A stretch of DNA of 64,000 nucleotides from contig NZ_BLYI01000024.1 of NCBI RefSeq assembly GCF_016586355.1, forward strand, positions 83,233 through 147,232. The letters are read 5' to 3'. Of this stretch, positions 1 to 9,543 are shown piece by piece. The notes under the pieces were generated by a model. The model was not told where the DNA came from. It made no database searches and worked only from the letters and a program-made list of their open reading frames with translations. The DNA comes from Anaerostipes butyraticus. GTDB taxonomy: Bacteria; Bacillota; Clostridia; Lachnospirales; Lachnospiraceae. The number at the start of each line of letters is the position of its first letter. The stretch's first letter is position 1. The translations under genes were made by a program, and so were the position numbers.

Positions 1-1
1 G

Positions 2-820
2 ATGAAATCTATCTGTTCTGCATCTGGTGTTTCCGCGCTTTTAGGAATCACAGAGCCGGCAATGTTTGGTGTAACACTGAAATTAAAATACCCATTCTAT
101 GCAGCGATCATCGGATCCGGAGTAGGAAGTGCCTACTGTGCCGCAACAAAAGTACTGGCACAGGCAATGGGAGCTGCCGGAATTCCTGGAATTATTTCCA
201 TGAAGCCGCAGGATTATCCGAACTTCCTGATCGGACTTGTCTTATCCATGGCAGTATCTGCACTGATGACAGTGATTTTCTGGAAGAAATTTAACCTTGG
301 AGCAGAAGAACAGACAAACAAGAAAAAAGAAACAAAAACAGAAGAAGTACAGGAAGTAAAAACAGTGACAGGACCGGAAGATCTTTATTCTCCAATGAAG
401 GGAGAAGTCCTTCCAATCGAGAAATCAAACGATGCGGCATTTGCATCGAAAGCAATGGGAGATGGTGTGGCAATCAATCCGGAAGAAGGAGTGATCTATG
501 CTCCTGCAGATGGAAAGATCAGCCTGGTGTTCCCAACAAAGCATGCCATTGGCATTACACTGAACTCAGGAGCAGAGCTTCTGATCCATGCAGGAATTGA
601 TACCGTTAAGATGGACGGAGAAGGTTTCGAATTATATGTAAATACAGGTGATGAAGTAAAGAAAGGTGATAAGCTGTTGTCTTTCAATATGGATCTGGTA
701 AAAGAGAAAGGGTATCAGACCCAGACTATGTTCCTGGTAGCGGACGCGAAAGGAAAAGAACTGGAAGTATCACCGGCTGACAAAGCGGATAACAGTACGA
801 AGATCATGACATTAAAATAA
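2..820 (+). CDS. scrA: PTS sucrose-type EII permease, C-terminal part (end of EIIC plus EIIA)
   Basis: The reading frame runs in from before the window, so the N-terminal EIIB and most of EIIC are missing and the ATG at position 2 is probably an internal Met. About residues 1-100 as numbered here are the hydrophobic end of EIIC (the GITEPAMFG stretch is typical of glucose/sucrose-family EIIC). A charged linker rich in Lys and Glu follows, then an EIIA-Glc-like domain from about residue 125. That domain shows the two histidines of the family, one in KHAIGIT (about 181) and the phospho-acceptor in LIHAGIDTV (about 196). The family carries and phosphorylates a sugar at the membrane. Sucrose is inferred from the adjoining scrB and scrK genes; trehalose or a beta-glucoside would be the alternatives from this part alone. 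Confidence 0.85.
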   Translation: MKSICSASGVSALLGITEPAMFGVTLKLKYPFYAAIIGSGVGSAYCAATKVLAQAMGAAGIPGIISMKPQDYPNFLIGLVLSMAVSALMTVIFWKKFNLGAEEQTNKKKETKTEEVQEVKTVTGPEDLYSPMKGEVLPIEKSNDAAFASKAMGDGVAINPEEGVIYAPADGKISLVFPTKHAIGITLNSGAELLIHAGIDTVKMDGEGFELYVNTGDEVKKGDKLLSFNMDLVKEKGYQTQTMFLVADAKGKELEVSPADKADNSTKIMTLK

Positions 821-851
821 TAATGAAGTAATTCCAGAAAGGGAAAAAAGG

Positions 852-2318
852 ATGTTTGAGAAATATAAAAAAGTTCTGAAAAAAGATTATGATGCATGGT
901 ATCAGGAAAACAAAGCATACAGAGATAAAGTCGCAAAAGATCCGAGAAGACTTAAATTTCATCTGATGCCGGAGACAGGATGGCTGAATGACCCAAATGG
1001 TTTATGCCAGTTTCACGGAACCTATCATATTTACTATCAGTATACACCTTTTGAACCGACGGGAGAATTGAAAATGTGGGCTCACTGCACCACAAAAGAT
1101 TTTATCCATTATCGAGATTATGGTCCGGTATTGTTTCCGGACCAGGATTTCGATGCCCATGGGGTGTATTCCGGATCTGCGTTCGTTGACAATGATAAGA
1201 TCTATTATTACTATACCGGAAATGTAAAATATTTTGACCGGGATGATTACGACTATATTAACTCAGGACGGGGAAGCAATACGGTTATGTTCACCAGCGA
1301 GGACGGATATCATTTTTCTGAAAAAGAACTTCTGATGACAACGGATGACTATCCGGAAGATATCAGCAATCATGTCAGAGATCCTAAGATTTTAAAACAT
1401 GACGGAAAATATTATATGGTTCTCGGAGCAAGGGATAAAAAGAGCGTTGGAATGATTCTTCTGTATCAGTCAGAAGATCTGAGGCACTGGAAATATTTTG
1501 ACCGCATTACAACGGAAGAACCTTTTGGGTATATGTGGGAATGTCCGGATGTATTTGAAATTGATGGACAGCTTATTCTGACCTGCTGCCCGCAGGGCAT
1601 AAAACCTCAGGGATTTGATTATCACAATCCGCACCAGACAGCGGCAATGAAACTGAGTTATGATTTTGACACAAAAGAATCCAGGATTGAAGAGATTAAA
1701 CTGATGGATCGAGGGTTTGATTTCTATGCACCGCAGACTTTTGAAGATGAGCGGGGAAGAAGAATCCTGATCGGATGGATGGGAATCCCGGATGCGGAGT
1801 ATACGAATCCGACAACGGAAGATGGATGGCAGCATGCTTTGACAATACCTCGTCAGATTTCATTGCGGGATGGAAAATTTATTCAGGAGCCGATTGAAGA
1901 GTTAAGAAAACTTCGCTGCGGCGGAACGAAAATGGCAGAATTTGACGGAAATGAGAAAAAGATTTGTGATGATGTTGTTTACGAGGCAGTTGTCGAGTAT
2001 AATAAATGTAAAAATATGAAGATGACTTTAAGGGAAGGAATTACGCTTTCCTATGAAGATGAAGTTCTTACACTGGACCTGGGAGCATATGGATCTGGCA
2101 GGACGACAAGAAAGGTTCGACTGGAATCTTTGGAACAGCTGCAGATTTTTGCAGATACCTCCTCTCTGGAGATTTTTGTGAACCATGGAGAAGAAGTGTT
2201 TACAACCAGGATTTACAGCCTGAAAGGCGAGATTTCCATCGAAGGGCAGTGTGAAGGTATGCTGACCATCTATCCATTAAAGTCTTTTCTGATCGAAGGA
2301 GGATGCAATGAAGAATAA
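852..2318 (+). CDS. scrB: Sucrose-6-phosphate hydrolase (GH32)
   Basis: This 488-residue cytoplasmic enzyme should split sucrose-6-phosphate delivered by the upstream PTS permease into glucose-6-phosphate and fructose. The three GH32 signatures are visible: WLNDPNG at about residues 44-50 with the nucleophile Asp47, RDP near 176, and ECPD near 229 with the acid/base Glu. There is no signal peptide, which fits an intracellular hydrolase. The start follows a purine-rich ribosome binding site (GGGAAAAAAGG), 31 bases after the permease stop. The C-terminus overlaps the start of scrK by 11 bases, so the two are probably translationally coupled. Confidence 0.95.
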   Translation: MFEKYKKVLKKDYDAWYQENKAYRDKVAKDPRRLKFHLMPETGWLNDPNGLCQFHGTYHIYYQYTPFEPTGELKMWAHCTTKDFIHYRDYGPVLFPDQDFDAHGVYSGSAFVDNDKIYYYYTGNVKYFDRDDYDYINSGRGSNTVMFTSEDGYHFSEKELLMTTDDYPEDISNHVRDPKILKHDGKYYMVLGARDKKSVGMILLYQSEDLRHWKYFDRITTEEPFGYMWECPDVFEIDGQLILTCCPQGIKPQGFDYHNPHQTAAMKLSYDFDTKESRIEEIKLMDRGFDFYAPQTFEDERGRRILIGWMGIPDAEYTNPTTEDGWQHALTIPRQISLRDGKFIQEPIEELRKLRCGGTKMAEFDGNEKKICDDVVYEAVVEYNKCKNMKMTLREGITLSYEDEVLTLDLGAYGSGRTTRKVRLESLEQLQIFADTSSLEIFVNHGEEVFTTRIYSLKGEISIEGQCEGMLTIYPLKSFLIEGGCNEE

Positions 2319-3279
2319 GTTATGTGGAATCGGAGAGGCATTGATTGATTTTATTCCGGATGTAAAAGGGGAGAGACTGAAGGATGTCCCATCTTTTACC
2401 CGGGTGGCAGGCGGAGCGCCGGCGAATGTGATCGGAGCTGTAACGAAGCTGGGAATTCCGTCTAAGATGCTTACCAAATTAGGGGATGATCCGTTTGGTG
2501 ATTATATTATCGATGTTTTAAATGACGCGGGAATCGATACATCAAACATCGAGAGAGATCAGGAAGGAGAGACAGCGCTTGCGTTCGTATCCCTGGCAGC
2601 GGATGGAAACCGTGATTTTAAATTTTACCGGAAGAACAGCGCGGATCTGAGATACAGTGTGGATGACATTCCGGAAAATATTCTGGATGACTGTGGAATG
2701 ATTCATTTCTGCAGCGTGGATCTTGTAGAATCCCCGATGAAAGAAGCCCATAAGAAACTGATCGACATGGCAATTGAGCAGGGAGTTAAGGTATCTTTTG
2801 ACCCGAATCTCCGTTTCTCTTTATGGGATGATCTGGATGCTTTGAAAAAGACAGTGAATGATTTCATCCCATATGCGGATATTATCAAGATTTCCGATGA
2901 GGAACTGGAATTTATTACCGGAAAGACTGATATCAAAGACGCAGTTCCGGATCTTTTGTCAGGAAGAGCAAAATATGTGATTTATACCAAAGGAGCAGAC
3001 GGCGCAGAGATTTATACCAAAGACGGAGTGGTAGAAGCACCGGGATATTCCATTGATGTACGGGATACAACCGGCGCAGGAGATTCCTTTATCGGAGCCT
3101 TTCTGTTCTGTATCCTCAGGGATGAAATAGATGATCTTGACAGTGTGAGCAAAGACAAATTATATGAATATCTTGATTTTGCCAATGCTTATGCAGCCAA
3201 TACCAGCACCAAAGAAGGAGCTTTGGCAGCCATGGCTACGATGGATGAAATCCAGGAGTGGATCAAAAACAGAAAATAG
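2308..3279 (+). CDS. scrK: Fructokinase (PfkB family)
   Basis: This 323-residue ribokinase-family sugar kinase should phosphorylate the fructose released by ScrB to fructose-6-phosphate. The N-terminal GEALIDFIPD stretch and the C-terminal signature DTTGAGDSFIGAF (about residues 252-264, containing the catalytic Asp and anion hole) are classic for PfkB fructokinases. The start has a good GAAGGAGG site inside the end of scrB. It is the last gene of the sucrose operon and is followed by a strong terminator. Confidence 0.93.
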   Translation: MKNKLCGIGEALIDFIPDVKGERLKDVPSFTRVAGGAPANVIGAVTKLGIPSKMLTKLGDDPFGDYIIDVLNDAGIDTSNIERDQEGETALAFVSLAADGNRDFKFYRKNSADLRYSVDDIPENILDDCGMIHFCSVDLVESPMKEAHKKLIDMAIEQGVKVSFDPNLRFSLWDDLDALKKTVNDFIPYADIIKISDEELEFITGKTDIKDAVPDLLSGRAKYVIYTKGADGAEIYTKDGVVEAPGYSIDVRDTTGAGDSFIGAFLFCILRDEIDDLDSVSKDKLYEYLDFANAYAANTSTKEGALAAMATMDEIQEWIKNRK

Positions 3280-3301
3280 AGAATCGCAGGAGCGAGAATG
3301 C

Positions 3302-3348
3302 AATCTGCCGCGGAATTTTTGGATTCCGCGGCAGATTTTCTTTTTTTT
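3302..3348 (+). terminator. Rho-independent terminator of the sucrose operon
   Basis: A perfect 15-bp stem (AATCTGCCGCGGAAT, 3302-3316, against 3323-3337) with a 6-base loop is followed by a T-rich tract. It lies 22 bases after the scrK stop. Confidence 0.95.
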
Positions 3349-3365
3349 GAAAATATTTCAGCCGA

Positions 3366-3394
3366 TTGTGGAAATGAAAAGAAGCCGTTATAAT
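3366..3394 (+). promoter_or_regulatory. Predicted SigA promoter of tcdA
   Basis: TTGTGG (3366-3371), a 17-base spacer and a perfect TATAAT (3389-3394). The -10 box covers the upstream in-frame ATG at 3393, which supports choosing the later ATG as start of the gene. Confidence 0.7.
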
Positions 3395-3428
3395 GAAACA
3401 TGCAAATCAAAGACAGAAAGGAATTATT

Positions 3429-4151
3429 ATGGAAATAAAGGAACAATTTATGAGAACAGGACTGCTCCTTGGAGAAGAAGGAATCCGAAAATTAAATAAG
3501 GCAGCGGTTGCGGTGTTTGGAATTGGAGGAGTTGGAGGATTTACAGTGGAAGCACTGGCAAGAAGCGGGATTGGGCATTTGGTGCTGGTAGATGCGGATG
3601 AGGTATCGGAATCTAACATCAACCGGCAGATTATAGCGACTCATCAGACAGTCGGAAGACCAAAAGTAGAAGTAATGAAAGAGAGAATCGCGCAGATTAA
3701 TCCGGAGACCGTGGTGGAAACATACCAGACTTTTTTCCTGCCGGAAAACGCGGATCAGTTTGATTTTGCCTCTTATGATTATGTTGTAGATGCCATTGAT
3801 ACTGTTACCGGAAAGATCGAACTTGTGCTTCAGGGACAGAAGGCGGGAACGCCCGTAATCAGCAGCATGGGAGCAGGAAACAAGCTGGATCCGACCATGT
3901 TTCAGGTAGCGGATATTTATGATACGTCAGTCTGCCCTCTGGCGAAAGTGATGCGAAAAGAACTGAAAAAGAGAAATGTTCCGGCGCTGAAAGTCGTATA
4001 TTCCAAAGAAAAGGCAATGGAGCCAGCGGTCAGGATTTCAGAAGATGGAAAACGTCAGATTCCGGGAAGCACCGCCTTTGTACCATCGGTGGCAGGACTG
4101 ATCATTGCGGGAGAGGTCATCAAAGATCTTTCCGGAATCTCTGAAAAATAA
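3429..4151 (+). CDS. tcdA: tRNA threonylcarbamoyladenosine dehydratase (ThiF/E1-like)
   Basis: This 240-residue E1-like enzyme belongs to the TcdA/CsdL group, which in known members cyclises t6A37 of ANN-decoding tRNAs to ct6A using ATP. Visible features are the nucleotide-binding GIGGVGGFTVEALARSGIG segment after the N-terminus, the LVDADEVSESNINRQ stretch typical of ThiF-fold proteins, and YVVDAIDTV. I chose the ATG at 3429 because AGAAAGGA sits 8 bases upstream, whereas the earlier in-frame ATG overlaps the -10 box. It seems to be a single-gene unit with its own promoter. Confidence 0.88.
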   Translation: MEIKEQFMRTGLLLGEEGIRKLNKAAVAVFGIGGVGGFTVEALARSGIGHLVLVDADEVSESNINRQIIATHQTVGRPKVEVMKERIAQINPETVVETYQTFFLPENADQFDFASYDYVVDAIDTVTGKIELVLQGQKAGTPVISSMGAGNKLDPTMFQVADIYDTSVCPLAKVMRKELKKRNVPALKVVYSKEKAMEPAVRISEDGKRQIPGSTAFVPSVAGLIIAGEVIKDLSGISEK

Positions 4152-4230
4152 ATCAATTCCCAAAGCTGCGAATGGCTGAAAATACGCAAGAGTCACGAAA
4201 AGGTAACTATCCCTATAAAAAAGTGCCTGC

Positions 4231-4258
4231 TTGAAGAATGTCTGGAAAAAACTATGAT
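4231..4258 (+). promoter_or_regulatory. Predicted promoter of the OpuC-type transporter operon
   Basis: TTGAAG (4231-4236), 16-base spacer, TATGAT (4253-4258), 60 bases before the gene start. The 80 bases upstream of it, after tcdA, show no clear terminator or riboswitch. Confidence 0.5.
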
Positions 4259-4317
4259 TATACATAAAGAAAGGGACAAACAATTAAAATAAGTCTTATG
4301 TTTGGGAAGGAGACGAA

Positions 4318-5853
4318 ATGGATATTTGGAACCTGATTTATGAAAGAAAAAGTTTTTTCATTGATTTATGTCTGGAACATCTTATGATTTCTGCGATTGC
4401 CATTGTAATTGCGATCGCAGCGGGAGGATTGATCGGAATCCTTTTAAGTGAGTATCCGAGATTTTCCAGACCGGTGATCGGAGTCGTGAATTTTCTTTAC
4501 ACGATTCCATCGATTTCCATGCTGGGATTTTTGATTCCATTGTCAGGCATCGGAAACATTACAGCTGTTCTGGCGCTTACCATCTATGCCCTGCTTCCGA
4601 TGGTGAGAAACACATATACCGGCATAACCAACGTGGATCCTGCCATGACAGAAGCGGCAAAAGGAATGGGAAGCACCCGGCTGCAGATTCTGACGAAGAT
4701 TAAGATTCCTCTGGCAGCGCCGGTCATTATGTCTGGAATCCGCAGTATGGTGACTATGACCCTGGCGCTGGCCGGCATCGCGTCATTTATCGGAGCAGGC
4801 GGCCTGGGCGTGGCAATTTACAGGGGAATTACAACGAACAATACGGCTATGACGGTAGCAGGAAGTATCCTGATCGCTCTGATCGCGCTTCTGGCCGATT
4901 TCCTTCTTGGATTCATAGAAAAATCCATGCAGAAAAAGCACAGACGGCATAGAAGCAGAAGGACAAAGTATGCGGCCGCAGCTGCCGTTTTAGCGGTAAT
5001 CCTGGCAGTCTCTTCCGGAATATATTACGGAAGACAGAAAACAGATACGATCCGGATTGCAGCCAAGCCGATGACGGAGCAGTATATCCTGGGGGAAATG
5101 CTGAAAATCATGATTGAGGAAGACACAGATCTTAAGGTGGAAATGACCCAGGGAGTTGGCGGAGGCACATCCAATATCTGGCCTGCCATGAAGAGCGGAG
5201 AGTTTGATGTGTATCCTGAATATACAGGAACTGCCTGGAATATGGTGTTAAAAAGAAATGATCTGTATACAGAAGACAAATTCGCAGAACTTGAAAAGGC
5301 CTATGACTCCTATGATATGGAGTGGGATGGAATGTACGGTTTTTCCAACAGTTATGCTCTTGCAGTCCGGAAAGAAGTGGCAGAGAAGTATGGACTGAAA
5401 AAGATTTCGGATCTGCAGTCTGTGTCCGGACAGCTGAAATTTGGGGCAGAATATGATTTCTATGAGAGAGAAGACGGCTATGATCCTCTGTGCGAAACTT
5501 ACGGGCTTGAGTTTGCCAGCACTTCAGATCTTGACATCGGGCTTAAATATCAGGCTGTCAATTCCGGTGAAATTGATGTGATGCCGATTTTTACAACAGA
5601 CGGACAGTACAGTGTCTCAGATATTGTTGTGCTGGAAGATGACAGGCAATTCTATCCGTCCTATGAATGTGGAAATATCGTAAGGGAAGAAGTGCTTGAT
5701 GAACATCCGGAACTCCGGAATGTTTTTGAAAAATGTGAGGATATTCTGGATGAGAAAGAAATGGCAAAGCTGAATTATATGGTTGAGGAAGATCAGAAAG
5801 AGCCGGAAGATGTGGCGAGAGAATTTCTGAAGGAAAAAGGTTTGATTTCGTAG
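4318..5853 (+). CDS. Glycine betaine/carnitine/choline-type ABC transporter, fused permease and substrate-binding protein
   Basis: This 511-residue protein combines two transporter parts. Residues about 1-205 form a multi-helix permease of the OpuCB/ProW type, with an EAA-like loop around AAKGMGSTRLQILTKIKIPL. A basic stretch and a further membrane helix (about 218-238) follow, and then an extracytoplasmic OpuAC-type quaternary-ammonium-binding domain to the end (WPAMKSGEFDVYPEYTGTAWN). The binding domain is therefore tethered to the membrane by the permease instead of by a lipid. The partner ATPase starts 12 bases downstream. Uptake of betaine, carnitine or choline as osmoprotectants is known for the family; the actual substrate here is not shown by the sequence. 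Confidence 0.9.
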   Translation: MDIWNLIYERKSFFIDLCLEHLMISAIAIVIAIAAGGLIGILLSEYPRFSRPVIGVVNFLYTIPSISMLGFLIPLSGIGNITAVLALTIYALLPMVRNTYTGITNVDPAMTEAAKGMGSTRLQILTKIKIPLAAPVIMSGIRSMVTMTLALAGIASFIGAGGLGVAIYRGITTNNTAMTVAGSILIALIALLADFLLGFIEKSMQKKHRRHRSRRTKYAAAAAVLAVILAVSSGIYYGRQKTDTIRIAAKPMTEQYILGEMLKIMIEEDTDLKVEMTQGVGGGTSNIWPAMKSGEFDVYPEYTGTAWNMVLKRNDLYTEDKFAELEKAYDSYDMEWDGMYGFSNSYALAVRKEVAEKYGLKKISDLQSVSGQLKFGAEYDFYEREDGYDPLCETYGLEFASTSDLDIGLKYQAVNSGEIDVMPIFTTDGQYSVSDIVVLEDDRQFYPSYECGNIVREEVLDEHPELRNVFEKCEDILDEKEMAKLNYMVEEDQKEPEDVAREFLKEKGLIS

Positions 5854-5865
5854 GAGGAAGAGACG

Positions 5866-6621
5866 ATGGCAGCAGTAATTGAATGGAAAGAGATTGAGAA
5901 GAAATATAATGGGAAAAAGATCATGGAGCATTTTTCTTTAAAAGTGGAAGAAGGAGAATTTCTTACGATTATAGGGTCTTCCGGCTGCGGAAAGACAACG
6001 ATGCTGAAAATGGTCAATGGGCTGATCCGGCCGGATGCAGGAAATGTTATGATAAAAGGAAAAGATATAGCAGATACAGATCTGATTGAACTTCGCAGGA
6101 GCATTGGGTACTCCATTCAGGGGAATGTTCTGTTTCCTCACATGACAGTAGAAGAAAATATTTCCTATGTGCCGAATTTGTGGAACCGCAGGGATAAAGA
6201 AAAGACAAGGAAGGCGGTTTCAAGATGGATGAAAATCGTAGGTTTAAGTGATGATATGAGGGATCGTTTTCCATCGGAGCTGTCAGGCGGGCAGCAGCAG
6301 AGAGTCGGGATCGCCAGAGCGCTGGCGGCGTCTCCGGAAATCCTTTTGATGGATGAGCCTTTTGGAGCCGTAGACGAGATTACCAGAGGACAGCTGCAGA
6401 AAGAAATCAAGCAGATCCATCAGAGAACCGGAGTTACCATCCTGTTTGTGACGCATGATATTGCAGAAGCTCTTTATCTTGGAACCAGGGTGCTGGTCCT
6501 GGATCATGGAGAGATACAGCAGTACGCGTCTCCGGAAGAAATCCGGCAGCATCCTGCCAATGGATTTGTGGAGAAACTTCTGAACAACCGCGCAGACCAA
6601 TATGGGGAGATGGTAATATAA
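5866..6621 (+). CDS. OpuC-type ABC transporter ATP-binding protein
   Basis: This 251-residue ATPase has Walker A (GSSGCGKTT, near residue 35), the signature LSGGQQQR, Walker B with DEPFGAVD and the switch His in FVTHD. These place it in the proline/glycine-betaine ATPase group. It lacks the C-terminal CBS domains found in larger OpuCA/OpuAA proteins, so ionic-strength sensing by CBS is not expected. It forms the second half of a two-gene transporter with the fused permease/binding protein. Its stop codon shares one base with the start of the next gene (TAATG). Confidence 0.9.
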   Translation: MAAVIEWKEIEKKYNGKKIMEHFSLKVEEGEFLTIIGSSGCGKTTMLKMVNGLIRPDAGNVMIKGKDIADTDLIELRRSIGYSIQGNVLFPHMTVEENISYVPNLWNRRDKEKTRKAVSRWMKIVGLSDDMRDRFPSELSGGQQQRVGIARALAASPEILLMDEPFGAVDEITRGQLQKEIKQIHQRTGVTILFVTHDIAEALYLGTRVLVLDHGEIQQYASPEEIRQHPANGFVEKLLNNRADQYGEMVI

Positions 6622-7478
6622 TGGAAAATTTAGCGAATCTGACGATAAACCGGGACCAGTGCATTGGATGCGGAAAGTGCATCAGGACATGTCCGTCCGG
6701 CATTTTCTATCTGGATGAGCAGAAGAAAGCGGCCCATATAGAAATAAAAGAATTTGGGTGGGACGGATGCTGGAAATGCCAGCACTGTCTGGCAGTCTGC
6801 CCTGAGGGTGCCATATCTGTGCTTGGAAAGCGGCCGGAAAACAGCCTTCTTCCTCCAGACAAAAACAAAAGCGGACCGGTGATAGATAGACTGATCGCAA
6901 ACCGCCGTTCTCACCGGCGGTTTGTGAAGAAAAATGTAGACCCTTCCCTGATCCGGCATATACTTGAGGTACTGCAGAATGCACCTAACGGAGGCAATAA
7001 GAGTCAGGTAGAATATACACTGATTGATGATATAGAGCAGATGGATATATTCCGGAAACTTGTGTATCAAAGGATGGATCAGCTGGCAGAGCAGGGAATT
7101 TATGCGGAAAGTTTTGATGAAACATCTTACAGGCAGTTAAAAGAAGCGGAAAAGACAGTCAGACCAGATATGCTGTTTTGTTCTGCGCCCCATCTTTTAA
7201 TTCCGCATGCGCCGGCCGGAAGAGGATGCTGGCAGCAGGATACAGATATCGCCTGTGCATATTTCGAGCTGCTGTGCAGTGCCCATGGACTTGGAGCGGT
7301 TATAATGAGTTATCCGGTTGAAGTGCTGAAACTTATGCCGGATCTCCGGGAAATGCTGGAAATTCCGGAAAACCATTATTTTGGAATGATGGCAGGGTTT
7401 GGCTTTCCGGAAATTTCATATGCAAGAGGAGTACAAAAAGAAGATGAATTGAAAGTACACCGTCTTTGTTTTACATAA
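6621..7478 (+). CDS. Ferredoxin-domain nitroreductase family protein
   Basis: This 285-residue protein starts with a 2x[4Fe-4S] ferredoxin module: [14 protein letters not shown] near residues 14-27 and [14 protein letters not shown] near 51-64. A nitroreductase-fold FMN domain follows from about residue 90 (RRSHRRF is the usual first FMN-contact segment). Fused proteins of this kind are common in anaerobic clostridia and are thought to take electrons from ferredoxin-like donors to reduce an unknown organic substrate. It is translationally coupled to the transporter ATPase, which may be coincidental. Its 3' end overlaps the convergent yeiH gene by 8 bases. Confidence 0.85.
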   Translation: MENLANLTINRDQCIGCGKCIRTCPSGIFYLDEQKKAAHIEIKEFGWDGCWKCQHCLAVCPEGAISVLGKRPENSLLPPDKNKSGPVIDRLIANRRSHRRFVKKNVDPSLIRHILEVLQNAPNGGNKSQVEYTLIDDIEQMDIFRKLVYQRMDQLAEQGIYAESFDETSYRQLKEAEKTVRPDMLFCSAPHLLIPHAPAGRGCWQQDTDIACAYFELLCSAHGLGAVIMSYPVEVLKLMPDLREMLEIPENHYFGMMAGFGFPEISYARGVQKEDELKVHRLCFT

Positions 7479-8475
7479 TACCAAGAGCCATCTGCAGCAA
7501 AAGACTGACCGCTGCGATGGATACCCAGCAGACAAATCCCATGAAGATTGGCTTTGTGCCGGTCTTTATAAGGGAAACGATGTTTGTGTTAAGGCCGATG
7601 GCAGCCATTGCCATGACAATAAAAAACTTGCTCAGGTCCTTTAATGGACTTGTGACAGTGCCCGGAAGGGCAAAAACAGTCGTAATAACAGATGCCAGCA
7701 CGAAGAATAAGATGAACATAGGAAAGGCGCGCCTGAAGCTGAATGTAGAGGCGCCGTCTTTCTTTTTGCGTGCCTGTAAAATGCCAAGAACAAGAGTGAT
7801 CGGGATAATGGCCAAAGTCCTGGTAAGCTTAACGATGGTTGCGGCATCCAGAGTATTGCTTCCATGGATTCCATCCCATGCGGCCGCAGCCGCGGTAACG
7901 GAAGATGTATCATTGACTGCAGTTCCGGCAAAGAGTCCGAATCCTTCATTGGAAAGACCTAAAGCTGTACCGAGGGAAGGAAAGATCAGAGCGGCAGCGA
8001 CATTAAACAGGAAGATGACAGAAATTGACTGGGCGATTTCTTCATCATCTGCCTCGATAACGGGCGCGGCAGCAGCAATGGCGGAACCGCCGCAGATGGA
8101 AGAACCGATTCCGATCAGAGTAGAAATTTTTGCATCCATATGAAGCAGCCGGTAAATGATATAAGAGACAATCAGGGAAGTTGAGATTGTCGCCAGGATG
8201 ATCGGCAGTGACTGCTTTCCTTTGGAAAGAATATCGGAAAGGTTCATTCCAAAGCCCAGAAGGACGACAGCAAGCTGAAGGATTTTTTTGGATGTAAAGG
8301 TGATACCGTTATGGCAGATTCCTTTTTCTTTTACAAAAATCGTTATGATCATTCCTGCCAGGATCGCAAAGACAGGACCTCCAATGACAGGGAAAAGACT
8401 GCCGAAAAACCATGCGGGAACTGCGATGCAGAAACAGAGCAGAATTCCAGGGAAATTTTTTATGTTTGTTTTCAT
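7471..8475 (-). CDS. YeiH/UPF0324 family putative sulfate exporter
   Basis: This 334-residue integral membrane protein has about ten hydrophobic segments. The conserved segments [17 protein letters not shown] and [11 protein letters not shown] are hallmarks of the YeiH/UPF0324 family, whose transported substrate is poorly known (sulfonate or sulfate export has been suggested). It is read away from a LysR-type regulator 123 bases upstream, the same arrangement as yeiH with yeiE in enterobacteria. Regulation by that LysR protein is therefore a reasonable inference. Confidence 0.88.
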   Translation of the reverse strand: MKTNIKNFPGILLCFCIAVPAWFFGSLFPVIGGPVFAILAGMIITIFVKEKGICHNGITFTSKKILQLAVVLLGFGMNLSDILSKGKQSLPIILATISTSLIVSYIIYRLLHMDAKISTLIGIGSSICGGSAIAAAAPVIEADDEEIAQSISVIFLFNVAAALIFPSLGTALGLSNEGFGLFAGTAVNDTSSVTAAAAAWDGIHGSNTLDAATIVKLTRTLAIIPITLVLGILQARKKKDGASTFSFRRAFPMFILFFVLASVITTVFALPGTVTSPLKDLSKFFIVMAMAAIGLNTNIVSLIKTGTKPIFMGFVCWVSIAAVSLLLQMALGIM

Positions 8476-8524
8476 AAGATACCTCTTTTCTTTTTCATTT
8501 GTTTGGATCGAAGTATATTATACA

Positions 8525-8553
8525 TTGACTGGTACATAAATAAAAATTATAAT
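8525..8553 (+). promoter_or_regulatory. Promoter of the LysR gene in a divergent control region
   Basis: TTGACT (8525-8530), 17-base spacer, perfect TATAAT (8548-8553). On the other strand a TATAAT lies at 8522-8517, so the promoter of the divergent yeiH gene is back-to-back and overlaps the same AT-rich control region. Confidence 0.8.
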
Positions 8554-8598
8554 ATATTATGAAACAATAAAAAAATATTATGCAAGAATCGAGGTATT

Positions 8599-9543
8599 AT
8601 GTTAGATTACAGAATTGATACATTTCTGGAAGTCTGCAGATTTATGAATTTTACGAAGGCCGCCCGGGCTTTGAACATTACCCAGCCTGCGGTATCCCAG
8701 CATATTAAATATCTGGAAGAAATGTACCATACAACATTTTTTCAGTTTCAGGGGAAGAAAATGGCTCTGACCAGAGAGGGAAGGCTTTTTTTAAACAGTG
8801 CAAAAACATTTCGGCACGATGAACTCTATCTTCGAAAAAAACTGGAGGAAGCCAGGAAAGAACAAGCATCCCTGATCTGCGGAGCGACATTGACCATTGG
8901 GGATTTTGTTTTTCCGGAGGTCATGCGGAATTTCCTTCTCAGACATCCTGAGACAGATATGGCAATGGAGATTGGAAATACCAGTGAACTTTTAAAAAAG
9001 CTTGATGACGGAGAGATTGATTTTGCCGTGGTAGAAGGATATTTTGAGAAGGATGCCTATGAATACAGGGTCTGGTCAAAAGAAAAATTTATTCTTGCGG
9101 CTTCCCCGGTATATCAGTTCCGGCATCCGCCAGGAAAGATTCGGGATTTATTTGGAGAGAGGCTGATTGTCCGGGAACAGGGATCCGGAACAAGAGAAGT
9201 CCTAGAGAAAAATCTCCAGACACAGAATCTTTCTATTTCGAATTTTTCCAGACGGCATGAGATCAGCAGCATTCATGTAATCAAATCGCTTGCAGAAGCC
9301 GGATGCGGCATTACTTTTTTGTATCAGGCGGCAGTGCAAAAAGAACTGGAAAAGGGAAGTTTAAAAGAAATTCCGCTGGAAGATTTTCAGGTGTTTCATG
9401 ATTTTAATTTTGTATGGAGAAAAGATAGTATTTTTTCAGAGGAATACGAGGAAATTTTTCATGAGTTTCAGAAATTAGGAGGACAAATGCATGAAGAAGA
9501 AAAGAATGGCATTGATTCTGCCAGGGCTGGGATATCACAGTGA
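8599..9543 (+). CDS. LysR family transcriptional regulator
   Basis: This 314-residue regulator has an N-terminal winged helix-turn-helix (about residues 1-60, with FTKAARALNITQPAVSQHIKYLEE) and a substrate-binding-like effector domain in the remainder. It is divergent from the YeiH-type exporter and probably controls it and itself. The last 53 bases overlap the start of the next gene, suggesting coupling. Confidence 0.93.
   Translation: MLDYRIDTFLEVCRFMNFTKAARALNITQPAVSQHIKYLEEMYHTTFFQFQGKKMALTREGRLFLNSAKTFRHDELYLRKKLEEARKEQASLICGATLTIGDFVFPEVMRNFLLRHPETDMAMEIGNTSELLKKLDDGEIDFAVVEGYFEKDAYEYRVWSKEKFILAASPVYQFRHPPGKIRDLFGERLIVREQGSGTREVLEKNLQTQNLSISNFSRRHEISSIHVIKSLAEAGCGITFLYQAAVQKELEKGSLKEIPLEDFQVFHDFNFVWRKDSIFSEEYEEIFHEFQKLGGQMHEEEKNGIDSARAGISQ

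Noticed and set aside
4152..4230. Possible riboswitch before the OpuC-type operon
   Set aside because: The best promoter lies downstream at 4231, so the stretch would not be transcribed with the operon, and no known riboswitch consensus could be matched.
7466..8143. 225-codon plus-strand frame
   Set aside because: It is the antisense of the yeiH gene, without a ribosome binding site or recognisable domain.
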